Positions 31,961 through 39,264 of a stretch of DNA of 39,264 nucleotides are shown here, in pieces. The position numbers and the translations under genes were made by a program. This DNA is from Candidatus Sumerlaeota bacterium (GTDB lineage Bacteria; Sumerlaeota; Sumerlaeia; MWCT01; JAUWMI01): assembly GCA_030613245.1 (NCBI GenBank), contig JAUWMI010000040.1:1-39264 (forward strand). The letters run 5' to 3'. Every line of letters starts with the position of its first letter. The stretch's first letter is position 1. The notes under the pieces were generated by a model, which did not search any database, was not told the origin of the DNA, and saw only the letters and a list, made by a program, of their open reading frames with translations.

Positions 31961-32851
31961 CTAGATAGCCGCTGGAAAGCTATAGCGTGATGCCAGAAAT
32001 GCTTGAACTGATCGTACCATAATCTGAATTCTGTGGACAATATCCAACAGCGGCAATTGATTGTTGAAAATCAGCAACAAGAAGAACTGTGAAGTCACCT
32101 GGATGTTAAATAGATAGTGGTTCTGGGTCTCAACAGTAATTCGTGTCGGCTGACCTAAGCCATGAGATTGTGTGACCCACTCGATGCCCGAGTTGAAATT
32201 ATAGTAACGCGCAACGAGACCTTCCACATCCAGATTGATCTGAAGATTCTTGCAGACTACCAGCCCTTCGTCGCTATAAAGTACAAACCCCTCCAGACCA
32301 ATGATCTTGTGGAAATAGTCTTCGAGCTCCTGAAAACTGTAGACCCGCACCAAGCCACCCAGAGGAGTGGCAGTCGGCAGCTCAGGCTTCTGGCTCACTG
32401 ACTTTTGCACTGGAAGGCTGCTGCTCTGGGACAAGATACTTCGCGCAGTCTCACCCAGGAACCCCGGCGCAAAACGAACGGCCAGATGCGGTACGAACGT
32501 CAGGATGACAAACATTTGCAGCAGCGCGGAGACTGGGTTGCCGACCCATAAGGCCCCGATATTCGATGCCAGGAAATCCGGATTGAACAGACTGAAGAGC
32601 AGGCCATCAATCAGGCAGATTATCCATCGGCCAACCACAAGGACAAACGAGCAGACAAAGGTAGGCCCGAGAATAGTCTGTTTCGTATTTACCCTGATGT
32701 ATAAGAAGTAGAGGAGAAACTCCAACGCCACAACAGGGAAAAGCATTGTGTGGGTCGGGAGGGGTGGCATGGGGGTGAAAAAAAATGGTAACAAGAAGAG
32801 CGTCAGAAAACCAAAAACACAAAACAGGAAATCCTTCCTGAAAAGAATCAT
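31961..32851 (-). CDS. Four-helix membrane protein with C-terminal roadblock-like domain
   Basis: 296 residues from ATG 32851, chosen because GGGAGA lies seven bases upstream and a hydrophobic helix follows at once; the frame is open further upstream, but that part overlaps the preceding gene and looks non-coding. Four hydrophobic segments (about 8-26, 34-52, 62-85, 105-125) are followed by a polar linker and a C-terminal domain (about 168-290). That domain has the roadblock-like order FQELEDYFHKIIGLEGFVLYSDEG, GLVARYYNFNSG, NHYLFNIQVTSQFFLLLIF and a final helix. This would place a roadblock domain on the cytoplasmic face of the membrane, a possible docking site for the GTPase or the other roadblock proteins. 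The roadblock call rests on pattern, not a search. Confidence 0.75.
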   Translation of the reverse strand: MILFRKDFLFCVFGFLTLFLLPFFFTPMPPLPTHTMLFPVVALEFLLYFLYIRVNTKQTILGPTFVCSFVLVVGRWIICLIDGLLFSLFNPDFLASNIGALWVGNPVSALLQMFVILTFVPHLAVRFAPGFLGETARSILSQSSSLPVQKSVSQKPELPTATPLGGLVRVYSFQELEDYFHKIIGLEGFVLYSDEGLVVCKNLQINLDVEGLVARYYNFNSGIEWVTQSHGLGQPTRITVETQNHYLFNIQVTSQFFLLLIFNNQLPLLDIVHRIQIMVRSVQAFLASRYSFPAAI

Positions 32852-32939
32852 CTCGTGTCTCCCACGACAAGGTGCGCAACAACCCGCATTACTGCCCCGA
32901 CCACTGGCGTCCTTACACCTGTGCGCTTTCAGACTCCGG

Positions 32940-33788
32940 TCAGAGCGGTTTGTTTGCCCACCCTTCGTTTTCCAGCAACTGGTCAATCCAATGTCGCAGC
33001 TGACCAATTCTTACTGTAGCGTCGGTTACAATAGCCAACATGTGCGATTCAATAACATAGAATATCAGATAACCACAGGACAATTGGAGAAAGCCCTTGT
33101 AGAGCTCCCCTAGCTTCAAGTTCTTCATGTGCTGAGCCATTGAGTGCAGAAACCACTCCAGAATGTCGCTAGTCTGGGCATAGATACGCAATGTCGTGGG
33201 GACATGCGTTTTGACTTCGCTCAGGAAGTATTCCGTAATACCCGGAACCTCATCCAAAAAGGCGCGAATCTGCTTCGCCAGATCGTCAAACGGCAAGCGC
33301 CAATAGAGTTGATCCCGGGTAGTTTGTACGTCCACGTCAAATTCTGTCTTCACCTCACTGTATTGCTCCCGAATTTCCTGGTCCATCTGCTGGATTGCCG
33401 CATCCTTTGGACTCATTGCCTTGAGTAGACTCACCATTTTGCGAGCCCTGCTGAACTGGCGCTTCCTGACTAAGGTTTTCGCCAGCATCACCTTGGTTTG
33501 AAATGCTTGCGGGGAAGATTGTAACGTTTGTTCCAGCTCAGCCAAGCCTTCATCGTAGCGCCCCATATCATAGTAAACTTTCCCAAGCAGGGTCCGGCCG
33601 CGGACAGAGTGAGTATCATGTTGCAGTCCATCCAGGCACACAGCCAGGGCCTTAGAAAAATTCTTTGCTCCAAGCAACGCCTCGGCGTAAGGTATATACG
33701 CTGTCTGGCTCTCCCCGCTGTCGTATGCTGCCCGCAGGACGTCTAGCTGGTCAAGATACGGATCTCTGGCTCCAGGTTCTCTTGCCAT
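32940..33788 (-). CDS. TPR protein with C-terminal roadblock-like domain
   Basis: 282 residues, soluble. TPR-like helical repeats cover about 10-140 (YAEALLGAKNFSKALAVCL, LLGKVYYDMGRYDEGLAEL, TLVRKRQFSRARKM). The C-terminal domain (about 165-282) starts with the helix of AFLDEVPGITEYFL and ends with YLIFYVIESHMLAIVTDATV plus a helix, which matches the last strands and helix of roadblock domains, though weakly. It is the first gene of the minus-strand cluster, 88 bases ahead of the membrane gene. A scaffold that recruits other cluster proteins through its TPRs is plausible but inferred. The ribosome site is poor (AAAGA, distant), so ATG 33788 is the only good candidate rather than a proven start. 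Confidence 0.75.
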   Translation of the reverse strand: MAREPGARDPYLDQLDVLRAAYDSGESQTAYIPYAEALLGAKNFSKALAVCLDGLQHDTHSVRGRTLLGKVYYDMGRYDEGLAELEQTLQSSPQAFQTKVMLAKTLVRKRQFSRARKMVSLLKAMSPKDAAIQQMDQEIREQYSEVKTEFDVDVQTTRDQLYWRLPFDDLAKQIRAFLDEVPGITEYFLSEVKTHVPTTLRIYAQTSDILEWFLHSMAQHMKNLKLGELYKGFLQLSCGYLIFYVIESHMLAIVTDATVRIGQLRHWIDQLLENEGWANKPL

Positions 33789-34290
33789 TTTAAAAAGAAA
33801 AAATCTTTCCCTTCTTTCATTTCTAAAAATTCAATATAGCCCCTAATGGATATCAATTAAATAATCAAGCTTTATTCCACATTAAGGGAGAAAGACCTAT
33901 CCGGGTCTTGTAGTACTGGTATCTGTCTGAAGTCTCTTGCGGAGGAGAACAAGAGACTCTGGCATTTGCATCCAGGCTTTGGCTGACTATGCTCATACGA
34001 ATATTAAAATTTACCCGCTACGACCGCTGCGACCAAAACAAATCTTCTACTTCATCTCCATTGCCAAAACTGCCCAAAGCTATCGCACAAACGCTTCCTG
34101 TCCGGGTCTTTCAAGCCAGAGCCCCCATGTCACCCCTATTCTTCAAAGCTGCCTATCCTTGGGGCGAGAAAATCAGGTGCTGAGATAACTCTTGACAGTA
34201 GAAGAGATTGAAAATTAAATTAATGCTCTTGTATTATATCGTTGCAGATGCCTTTGAAACGCTCTCACGAATAGAGGAGGATAGGCAGCA
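33789..34290. other. Divergent gap between the GTPase cluster and the BMC operon
   Basis: About 500 bases, AT-rich near the cluster end, carrying the plus-strand promoter at 34192-34220. I found no convincing promoter for the minus-strand cluster and no supported gene; frames of 64-83 codons near 33937-34188 have no ribosome site. Confidence 0.5.
34192..34220 (+). promoter_or_regulatory. Sigma-70-type promoter for the BMC operon
   Basis: A perfect TTGACA at 34192-34197, a 17-base spacer and TTAAAT at 34215-34220, about 70 bases before the BMC shell gene. Confidence 0.6.
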
Positions 34291-34572
34291 ATGGAAATTT
34301 ACGGCAATGCGTTAGGACTGATAGAAACGCGTGGACTAGTCGGGTCGATTGAAGCGGCAGACGCCATGGTCAAGGCCGCCAACGTACGTCTCATTGGAAA
34401 GGAACACATAGGGGGCGGTTATGTGACTGTGATGGTGCGTGGTGACGTTGGGGCTGTGAAAGCGGCAACTGACGCAGGGGCTGCCGCGGCTCGACGGGTC
34501 GGCGAACTGATTTCTGTCCATGTCATCCCGAGTCCCCATAACGAGCTGGAAAAAATCCTCCCCGAAGGATAA
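34291..34572 (+). CDS. BMC-H microcompartment shell protein (PduA/EutM-like)
   Basis: 93 residues of one BMC domain, closely resembling PduA and EutM along the whole length: [40 protein letters not shown] and [16 protein letters not shown] are all family hallmarks. Six copies form a flat hexagon that tiles the shell of a bacterial microcompartment. The pore loop reads HIGGGYV, where PduA has KIGSGLV, so the central pore Ser is replaced by Gly. GAGGAGGA lies just upstream of ATG 34291. It is the only shell gene in the window; vertex (BMC-P/EutN) and trimeric (BMC-T) shell genes must be elsewhere if a closed shell is formed. Confidence 0.97.
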   Translation: MEIYGNALGLIETRGLVGSIEAADAMVKAANVRLIGKEHIGGGYVTVMVRGDVGAVKAATDAGAAAARRVGELISVHVIPSPHNELEKILPEG

Positions 34573-34671
34573 GACGTGGCGGGAGCATCTGCGTGAACAA
34601 GTGGCGCGGTGCACGCTTCGGGCGTGCCCCGTGCTTCCACATCTTTATTTGTGCGGAATGCAACGGGGCTC

Positions 34672-35415
34672 ATGCCGAACAGTCGCGATGAATTGATCGA
34701 AACGATTTACGAGCTGGTGCTTAAAGAGCTGGGGCGCGACCATGCACGCCCACCTCGAGTTCCTCCTCAATCCACCACTCCGATTCAATCGCCCGGGAAG
34801 ATTCAATCATCGGGCACGGCCGCCGCACCTACAACGCACCGCATGACGATTTCGGTTGGAGTCTCACACCGACACGTTCATATACAGCGCGAGCACCTGG
34901 ACCAGCTTTACGGTCGAGGATACGATCTCACAATTCGCAATGAGCTGACCCAGCCGGGAGAATTCGCAGCAAAGGAAACGATTACGCTGGTGGGGCCAAA
35001 GCTGCGCGCGCTGGAAAACATCCGCATCCTCGGGCCATTGCGCAAACAGACGCAGATCGAGCTGGCAAAGACCGACGCTGTGTATCTAGGCCTTGACCCG
35101 CCAGTGCGCGAGTCAGGTCAGCTGGTCGGAACAGACGGAGCGACTCTGGTCGGCCCCAAAGGTACCGTCATACTCCATCAGGGCGTTATTCGTGCGAACC
35201 GCCACATCCACATGACACCAGAAGATGCCCGGCGTCTCGGCCTCGAACATCGCCAGATTGTGAACGTCAAAGTTGAAAAAACCGATAAACCGCTGATCCT
35301 CCTCGAAGTTATGGTTCGAGTCAGTCTGAACGCCTACCTTGAGTTGCACGTTGATACGGATGATGCTAACGCAGCCAACCTGACAACCGGTGATCTGGTT
35401 GAATTGATTCTATGA
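34672..35415 (+). CDS. pduL: PduL-type phosphotransacylase
   Basis: 247 residues. PduL exchanges acyl-CoA and phosphate for acyl-phosphate and CoA inside microcompartments, recycling CoA. Both zinc-binding His motifs are visible: SHRHVHI near residue 65 and NRHIHM near 177, with the two-fold related beta-barrel halves between and after them. The N-terminus is an amphipathic helix (DELIETIYELVLKEL) followed by a Pro/Ser/Thr-rich linker, the usual form of an encapsulation peptide. ATG 34672 is chosen because it begins this helix; the frame is open 63 bases upstream from a GTG with no ribosome site. The stop overlaps the next start (ATGA). It needs an aldehyde dehydrogenase to supply acyl-CoA, which is not in the window. 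Confidence 0.94.
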   Translation: MPNSRDELIETIYELVLKELGRDHARPPRVPPQSTTPIQSPGKIQSSGTAAAPTTHRMTISVGVSHRHVHIQREHLDQLYGRGYDLTIRNELTQPGEFAAKETITLVGPKLRALENIRILGPLRKQTQIELAKTDAVYLGLDPPVRESGQLVGTDGATLVGPKGTVILHQGVIRANRHIHMTPEDARRLGLEHRQIVNVKVEKTDKPLILLEVMVRVSLNAYLELHVDTDDANAANLTTGDLVELIL

Positions 35416-36236
35416 ATAACTTTAATGACGAAACCCTGCGCAGGATAATCGAGGAAGAGCTCAGAGCCTGCTTGCAAGAACGCCCGGGCCATGGCGAGGC
35501 GCCGCAGTCGCCGCGGCGACCTGAAGCCGCGCTCCTTGTGCTCTGTACCGGCCCGTGGAAGGACGCAGCGCCTCTCGTGCCTCAGCTAAGAGAACTGGCC
35601 AGCGGCTTCTCGTTGACCTTTATCCTGTCTACCAGTTTCCAGGAGCAGAAAGGTGAGGAGGAGCTGCGCCAGCGCGTGGGAACATCGGTGCGAATAGTCT
35701 TCCGCCTGACGCACGAAGCGCTCAGGCAGGAGGTCGCTACACATCCTCTGCTCGTCGTCGCGCCACTCAGCTCCAATACGCTGGCAAAAGTAGCCCTGGG
35801 AGTTCATGACTCAGTTCCGAGCCGGGTGATCTTTGAAGCGCTGTGCCAGAATAAACCAGTCGTGGCCATACCACCACAAGCAGGGCCAGTCAGCAATGGC
35901 GCATCTGGCTCGGATTATCCTCGCATGCCATCAGAGTTTCGTAACGGGCGGCCCCAATATCTAAGAACCGTAGCAAATTGGGGCATTCGATTTGTGGACA
36001 GTGACAATCTGCTTGCTGAAGTGCAGCAAACCATGTCACAAGATGGGGAGCTGGGTGCTCGAAAGCGTGGGTCGTCTGATCGCCGCCCGAAAAAACGCAC
36101 CATCATCACAAAAGAAGACGTTCAGCAGGTTATTCTCGAGGGAAAGCGCGAGCTTCAGATTAGTCCGGATACGATTCTGACTGATGTTGCGAAGGAGCTG
36201 GCTGCGTCGGCGGGCATTCAGATCATCGTTCGTTAA
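35412..36236 (+). CDS. BMC-associated flavoprotein-like protein
   Basis: 274 residues. An N-terminal amphipathic helix (NDETLRRIIEEELRACLQE) and short linker resemble an encapsulation peptide. The middle (about 38-200) looks like the flavoprotein (HFCD) fold: an alternating alpha/beta pattern with LLVVAPLSSNTLAKVALGVHD and a following NKPVVAIP strand. This motif set is typical of FMN-binding decarboxylase-like proteins. The C-terminal 40 residues (TKEDVQQVI, then ILTDVAKELAASAGIQIIV) match a short motif found at the end of several microcompartment proteins. Flavoproteins of this fold occur in a number of BMC loci, probably serving cofactor or redox supply; the role is not established. It overlaps pduL by four bases. 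Confidence 0.8.
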   Translation: MNNFNDETLRRIIEEELRACLQERPGHGEAPQSPRRPEAALLVLCTGPWKDAAPLVPQLRELASGFSLTFILSTSFQEQKGEEELRQRVGTSVRIVFRLTHEALRQEVATHPLLVVAPLSSNTLAKVALGVHDSVPSRVIFEALCQNKPVVAIPPQAGPVSNGASGSDYPRMPSEFRNGRPQYLRTVANWGIRFVDSDNLLAEVQQTMSQDGELGARKRGSSDRRPKKRTIITKEDVQQVILEGKRELQISPDTILTDVAKELAASAGIQIIVR

Positions 36237-36372
36237 TGCGGGCAAGGAACCGAACCCTGCGCAACGAATGCCAACCCTATGGTTATTCCCTGTTTCGAGT
36301 TTATATAGCGCAAAGAATAAATCTGCGCATACAGCAACACTATTTCCCCCAAGGCGGAGAAGCTGGGCATTG

Positions 36373-37719
36373 ATGAAAGCAGTGCTTCTTGAAAAGATTG
36401 AGGCGGCTGGTGTAGTCGGCGCCGGCGGAGCTGGCTTTCCAACTCATGTCAAGCTTAACTCGACCCCGGAATTCCTTATGATCAACGCAGCGGAGTGCGA
36501 ACCCCTGCTGGCCGTTGATCAGCTCTTGATGGAACACTACGCCCCGATTCTCGTTGACACGTGCAATCGGATCACGAAGGCGATGAGTCTTAAACGGACT
36601 GTTATCGCGGTGAAGAAGAAATATACACGGGCTATCGCCGCGCTGCGCGATGCGATCCAATGCCTGAGCGGCAAGAGGCATCCGGCGTGTGAACTCGTGT
36701 TTCTGGATGACGTCTATCCTGCGGGTGACGAACAGGTGGCTGTTTACGATGTCTTTTCGCGCATTGTGCCCGAGGGGAATATCCCGCTGGCTGTTGGCGT
36801 TGTGGTTATAAATATCGAAACGCTCTTCAATATCGCGCAAGCCTGGAAGGGCACGCCGGTCACTGACACCTGGGTAACCATTGGTGGCAACGTACCACAG
36901 CCACTTACTATTCGCCTTCCTATAGGCACGCCGATCCGTACTGCCGTGTCGCTCGCCTCAGGCGATTGCTCACCCATGACGCATCTTTGCCTTGACGGTG
37001 GGCCGATGACCGGCCACCTGGTCGAAGACTGGGATGAGCCGATTACAAAGACCACAAAAGGGCTGATTCTGATTCCGCGTACACACTATTTGGGTCTTCG
37101 CTACCTCAACATTTCGCGCGGGGTGACCAGGAACGCCGTTGCAATTTGTTGCGCATGCCTGCAATGCACGGAAATCTGTCCCCGCTACTTGCTGGGTCAC
37201 AGCATTGAACCGAAGCGTCTGATGGTAGCAGCGGCGGAAGGACTGGAGCGCGGGGCGCACATTTTCCGCATGGCGCACTTCTGCTGTGAATGCGGACTCT
37301 GCGACCTGTGGGCATGCTTCATGAACCTCTCGCCCCGCTGGCTTAATGCAAAGATTAAGCGTGAATTCCAGCAGGCGGGCGAACCTGCGACCCCGCTAAA
37401 AACCCGATGGAATGTTCATCCTCTGCGGGAGGCACGAAAAATTCCGACCGCACGCCTCAAAAGCAAACTCCAGATCAGGGAATTCGACCGTCCCGCTCGC
37501 TTCGTTGAAACTCCGGATATTGAAATTCGCCAGGTTCGGGTTCCGCTGCGTCAGCACATAGGCGTGCCTGCCGCGCCATGCGTCAAACGCGGTGATCGCG
37601 TGAAAAAGGGTGATCTCCTTGCCGCGCCACGCAATGGCGAACTCGGTGCCCGCATCCATAGCAGTATCTCTGGTCGGATCACCGCAATCACCCCACAAAG
37701 CATCCTCGTTGAAAGGTAA
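36373..37719 (+). CDS. pduS: PduS-like flavin/iron-sulfur reductase
   Basis: 448 residues, the normal PduS length. The N-terminal RnfC-like part has the nucleotide/FMN loop GVVGAGGAGFPTHVKL near residues 12-28 and NAAECEPLL. Two 4Fe-4S motifs follow: CxxCxxCxxxCP (in CCACLQCTEICP) and CxxCxxCxxxxC (in CCECGLCDLWAC). A soluble-ligand-binding-like domain closes the protein. PduS reduces cobalamin or shuttles electrons across the shell in propanediol-type microcompartments. ATG 36373 is used, or the TTG three bases earlier; GGAGAAG lies about eleven bases before. The frame is open back to 36184 inside the preceding gene, but that part is not PduS-like. The two cluster motifs are complete. It is the last gene of the operon; no B12 enzyme is present in the window. 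Confidence 0.93.
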   Translation: MKAVLLEKIEAAGVVGAGGAGFPTHVKLNSTPEFLMINAAECEPLLAVDQLLMEHYAPILVDTCNRITKAMSLKRTVIAVKKKYTRAIAALRDAIQCLSGKRHPACELVFLDDVYPAGDEQVAVYDVFSRIVPEGNIPLAVGVVVINIETLFNIAQAWKGTPVTDTWVTIGGNVPQPLTIRLPIGTPIRTAVSLASGDCSPMTHLCLDGGPMTGHLVEDWDEPITKTTKGLILIPRTHYLGLRYLNISRGVTRNAVAICCACLQCTEICPRYLLGHSIEPKRLMVAAAEGLERGAHIFRMAHFCCECGLCDLWACFMNLSPRWLNAKIKREFQQAGEPATPLKTRWNVHPLREARKIPTARLKSKLQIREFDRPARFVETPDIEIRQVRVPLRQHIGVPAAPCVKRGDRVKKGDLLAAPRNGELGARIHSSISGRITAITPQSILVER

Positions 37720-37780
37720 TCTGGCAGGCAAACTGCACGAGGGACCATTAAATTCCTGAAAGCAGGGACATTAGAAAGAA

Positions 37781-37809
37781 GTAGGGGCAGGTTTGAAACC
37801 TGCCCCTAC
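37781..37809. repeat. Dispersed palindrome after pduS
   Basis: GTAGGGGCAGGTTT-g-AAACCTGCCCCTAC: two perfect 14-base arms around one base. It lies 61 bases past the pduS stop and may stop or stabilise the operon transcript, although no T-run follows. Confidence 0.9.
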
Positions 37810-37885
37810 ATATGAATTTGGCTCTTTGTCAAATGAGTTAGCATCTAAGGAGATTGATAATCCCCCTCACCTCCATCCTCTCCCG

Positions 37886-37978
37886 CAAGGGGAGAGGAAG
37901 CAAGCTTGGGCAATAACTGGAGATGGTGATCGCCAAGGGGAGAGGAAGCAAGGTTGGGCAATGACTGGAGATGGCGAA
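37886..37978. repeat. 48-bp tandem duplication
   Basis: CAAGGGGAGAGGAAGCAAGC-like sequence at 37886-37930 is repeated at 37934-37978 with few mismatches. The first copy overlaps the right arm of the CCTCTCCC/GGGAGAGG hairpin. Confidence 0.85.
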
Positions 37979-38162
37979 TAGCAAAGAGCACCCTGTCAAT
38001 TTACGCTATCTTCTTGAAGAAACCTTCAAGCACCAAAAGCAAAATGCAGTTGGTGAAGAAGTCGTATTAGAAGCATACAAGTACTCAACTTGCTCTTTGA
38101 CACATGACTATTCTTGCTCACCTATCTGGCAAAGAGCCATAAAAGATTTGCCACGAGACAAT

Positions 38163-39264
38163 CTAAAAATATCTTTCCCAGCTACGAGCAGCGGTGGTGC
38201 TTTCAAGGTTTTCTTCAGCAACCCATCCTTCGGTGCTGTCGAATTTGCACTTCCACCAGTATTTAGCTTTAGCATAAATGCCATTCAAGGAGTGTTCTAT
38301 TATCTCCCCATCTTGTTCGGCAGGAAGTGTTGTAAGCGCTGAGTAGTTTGTCCCCGGGCCCAGTCTGATGCTGCATGATGTGACAGTTCTTACAGTTTCA
38401 GAAGTAACAAAAGCGGATGATTGAAGCTTGGCTTTGAGAGATATCATCATTAAGCCATTAGCCACCCAGCGTTCGGAGCCATCAGAAGGAACATTCTTAA
38501 CCTCCCCATTAACCCAGATTGCTGACGAGCCACCCCCATCTTGATTAATACCCCATGTGGCATTTAAATAGTTTTTGCAAAAATCTCCCAGCTCCGTCAT
38601 GGTCATCCCAACACTTATACCGGAGCGTCCATCAACTACCAAAAAATAAACATAATCATCGTTGTAGGCAACGGCAGTCCTGGGATTGCGGATAATTGCC
38701 CCCGAATGACTCAGATACCCGTCCACAACACCATCTTTTAAGAACTTGAAAGTCATATATCGTACAGAACCATACGTTTTTGACCAATCCAGGGGATTCG
38801 CCGAAGAGCAGTTATCCTGGTAATGTGTAATTTCTTGAGAAATTCGCACTTCACTTCCGATACTCACATTGTTAAGTAGCGTTTGATCTGCTGAAGGTCC
38901 TTCGGCTGACAAAACGATATGGTCAAAGGGAATCGGAGTCGAGCCCTGGTTTTGTCGTATTTCTCTGACGTACCCTTTGGCATAGGCCGGTGGAGGTAGT
39001 ATCATGGTCGGACGGGTCATTTCTACCAGCACTTCAACCCCATCGGTCGTATAAGGTGTCTGCTTGTCATAGTGCGGGGTATAAATGATCAGGTCATTGT
39101 TTTCACTCCGAGCCTCATTGATACCGGTAATTTCCTGGTCGTTTCCCGTGGCAGGATAGGCAACCTTGTTTTTGTGGCTCAGGTGTCTGACACAGCTGCC
39201 TAACCATATATCGCGATCCAGTTGCCACACCGGTCCACTACCATCGAACTCGCCAAATCGTTTT
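38163..39264 (-). CDS. Phosphodiester glycosidase-like protein with SH3b tail, N-terminus beyond the window
   Basis: At least 366 residues are visible; the frame is open to the right edge, so the GTG at 39230 is not taken as the start. The visible part shows the phosphodiester glycosidase (NAGPA) domain: RNPRTAVAYNDD, VYFLVVDGRSGISVGMTMTEL, then NQDGGGSSAIWVNG and NGLMMI. This family includes the enzyme that uncovers mannose 6-phosphate in animals; bacterial members are secreted and act on sugar phosphodiesters such as those of wall polymers or prophage-type substrates. The last 80 residues form a bacterial SH3 domain (SIRLGPGTNYSALTTLP and WWKCKF..EGWVAEENL), which usually binds cell-wall or surface polymers. 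A signal peptide would lie outside the window. No neighbour suggests its substrate. Confidence 0.85.
   Translation of the reverse strand, partial: KRFGEFDGSGPVWQLDRDIWLGSCVRHLSHKNKVAYPATGNDQEITGINEARSENNDLIIYTPHYDKQTPYTTDGVEVLVEMTRPTMILPPPAYAKGYVREIRQNQGSTPIPFDHIVLSAEGPSADQTLLNNVSIGSEVRISQEITHYQDNCSSANPLDWSKTYGSVRYMTFKFLKDGVVDGYLSHSGAIIRNPRTAVAYNDDYVYFLVVDGRSGISVGMTMTELGDFCKNYLNATWGINQDGGGSSAIWVNGEVKNVPSDGSERWVANGLMMISLKAKLQSSAFVTSETVRTVTSCSIRLGPGTNYSALTTLPAEQDGEIIEHSLNGIYAKAKYWWKCKFDSTEGWVAEENLESTTAARSWERYF

Larger units (their letters stand above)
37720..38162. other. Repeat-rich gap after the BMC operon
   Basis: It contains the palindrome at 37781, a CCTCTCCC/GGGAGAGG hairpin at 37877-37897 and a 48-bp tandem duplication. 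The only frame, 37971-38342, starts at the last bases of the second repeat copy, has no ribosome site, and its end is antisense to the minus-strand gene; I do not call it a gene. It could be a remnant. Confidence 0.5.

Overview
This window looks like a chromosomal segment of an uncultured, free-living, diderm (Gram-negative) bacterium of roughly even base composition. The lipopolysaccharide export permease LptG implies an outer membrane. The mix of MglA-type GTPases with roadblock and PATAN proteins, a bacterial microcompartment operon, very large secreted repeat proteins and a FlgD-like Ig domain in a secreted enzyme is typical of deltaproteobacterial lineages and of several candidate phyla. 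I cannot name the lineage from sequence alone. No rRNA, tRNA, CRISPR array, transposase or phage gene was seen.

Layout. (1) 1-3398, minus: most of a very large soluble PAS/GAF sensor, cut by the left edge. (2) 3764-6670, minus: a half-size UPF0016/Gdt1 cation transporter and a secreted VIT-vWA protein. (3) 7013-15293, plus: a housekeeping block with lptG, a YwlE-like phosphatase with a histone-like tail, rpiB, glyA, dCMP deaminase, a nucleotidyltransferase for sugar phosphates, and the SAM-cycle pair metK and ahcY. (4) 15661-21261, plus: a receiver-histidine kinase followed by two secreted proteins, a glycoside-hydrolase-like protein and a LVIVD-repeat propeller. Convergent to these is a 1705-residue right-handed beta-helix protein (21598-26715, minus). 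(5) 27131-33788, minus: a seven-gene cluster around an MglA-like GTPase, with a roadblock/LC7 protein, a second roadblock-like protein, membrane-anchored and TPR-linked proteins with probable roadblock domains, a PATAN (DUF4388) protein and a membrane-anchored receiver protein. (6) 34291-37719, plus and divergent from (5): a very small microcompartment operon with a BMC-H shell protein, PduL, a flavoprotein and PduS. (7) 38163-39264, minus: the C-terminal part of a phosphodiester glycosidase-like protein with an SH3b tail.

The most interesting part is the GTPase cluster. It contains the parts of a polarity or localisation switch: a GTPase, several candidate roadblock regulators, a PATAN adaptor, a receiver input and two membrane anchors. 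The beta-helix gene precedes the end of the cluster and the microcompartment operon is read away from its start. A second theme is a dispersed family of short palindromes. Many have a GTAGGGGC/GCCCCTAC-like outer stem with a variable but self-complementary core. They sit in many intergenic gaps and in at least two places lie inside reading frames.
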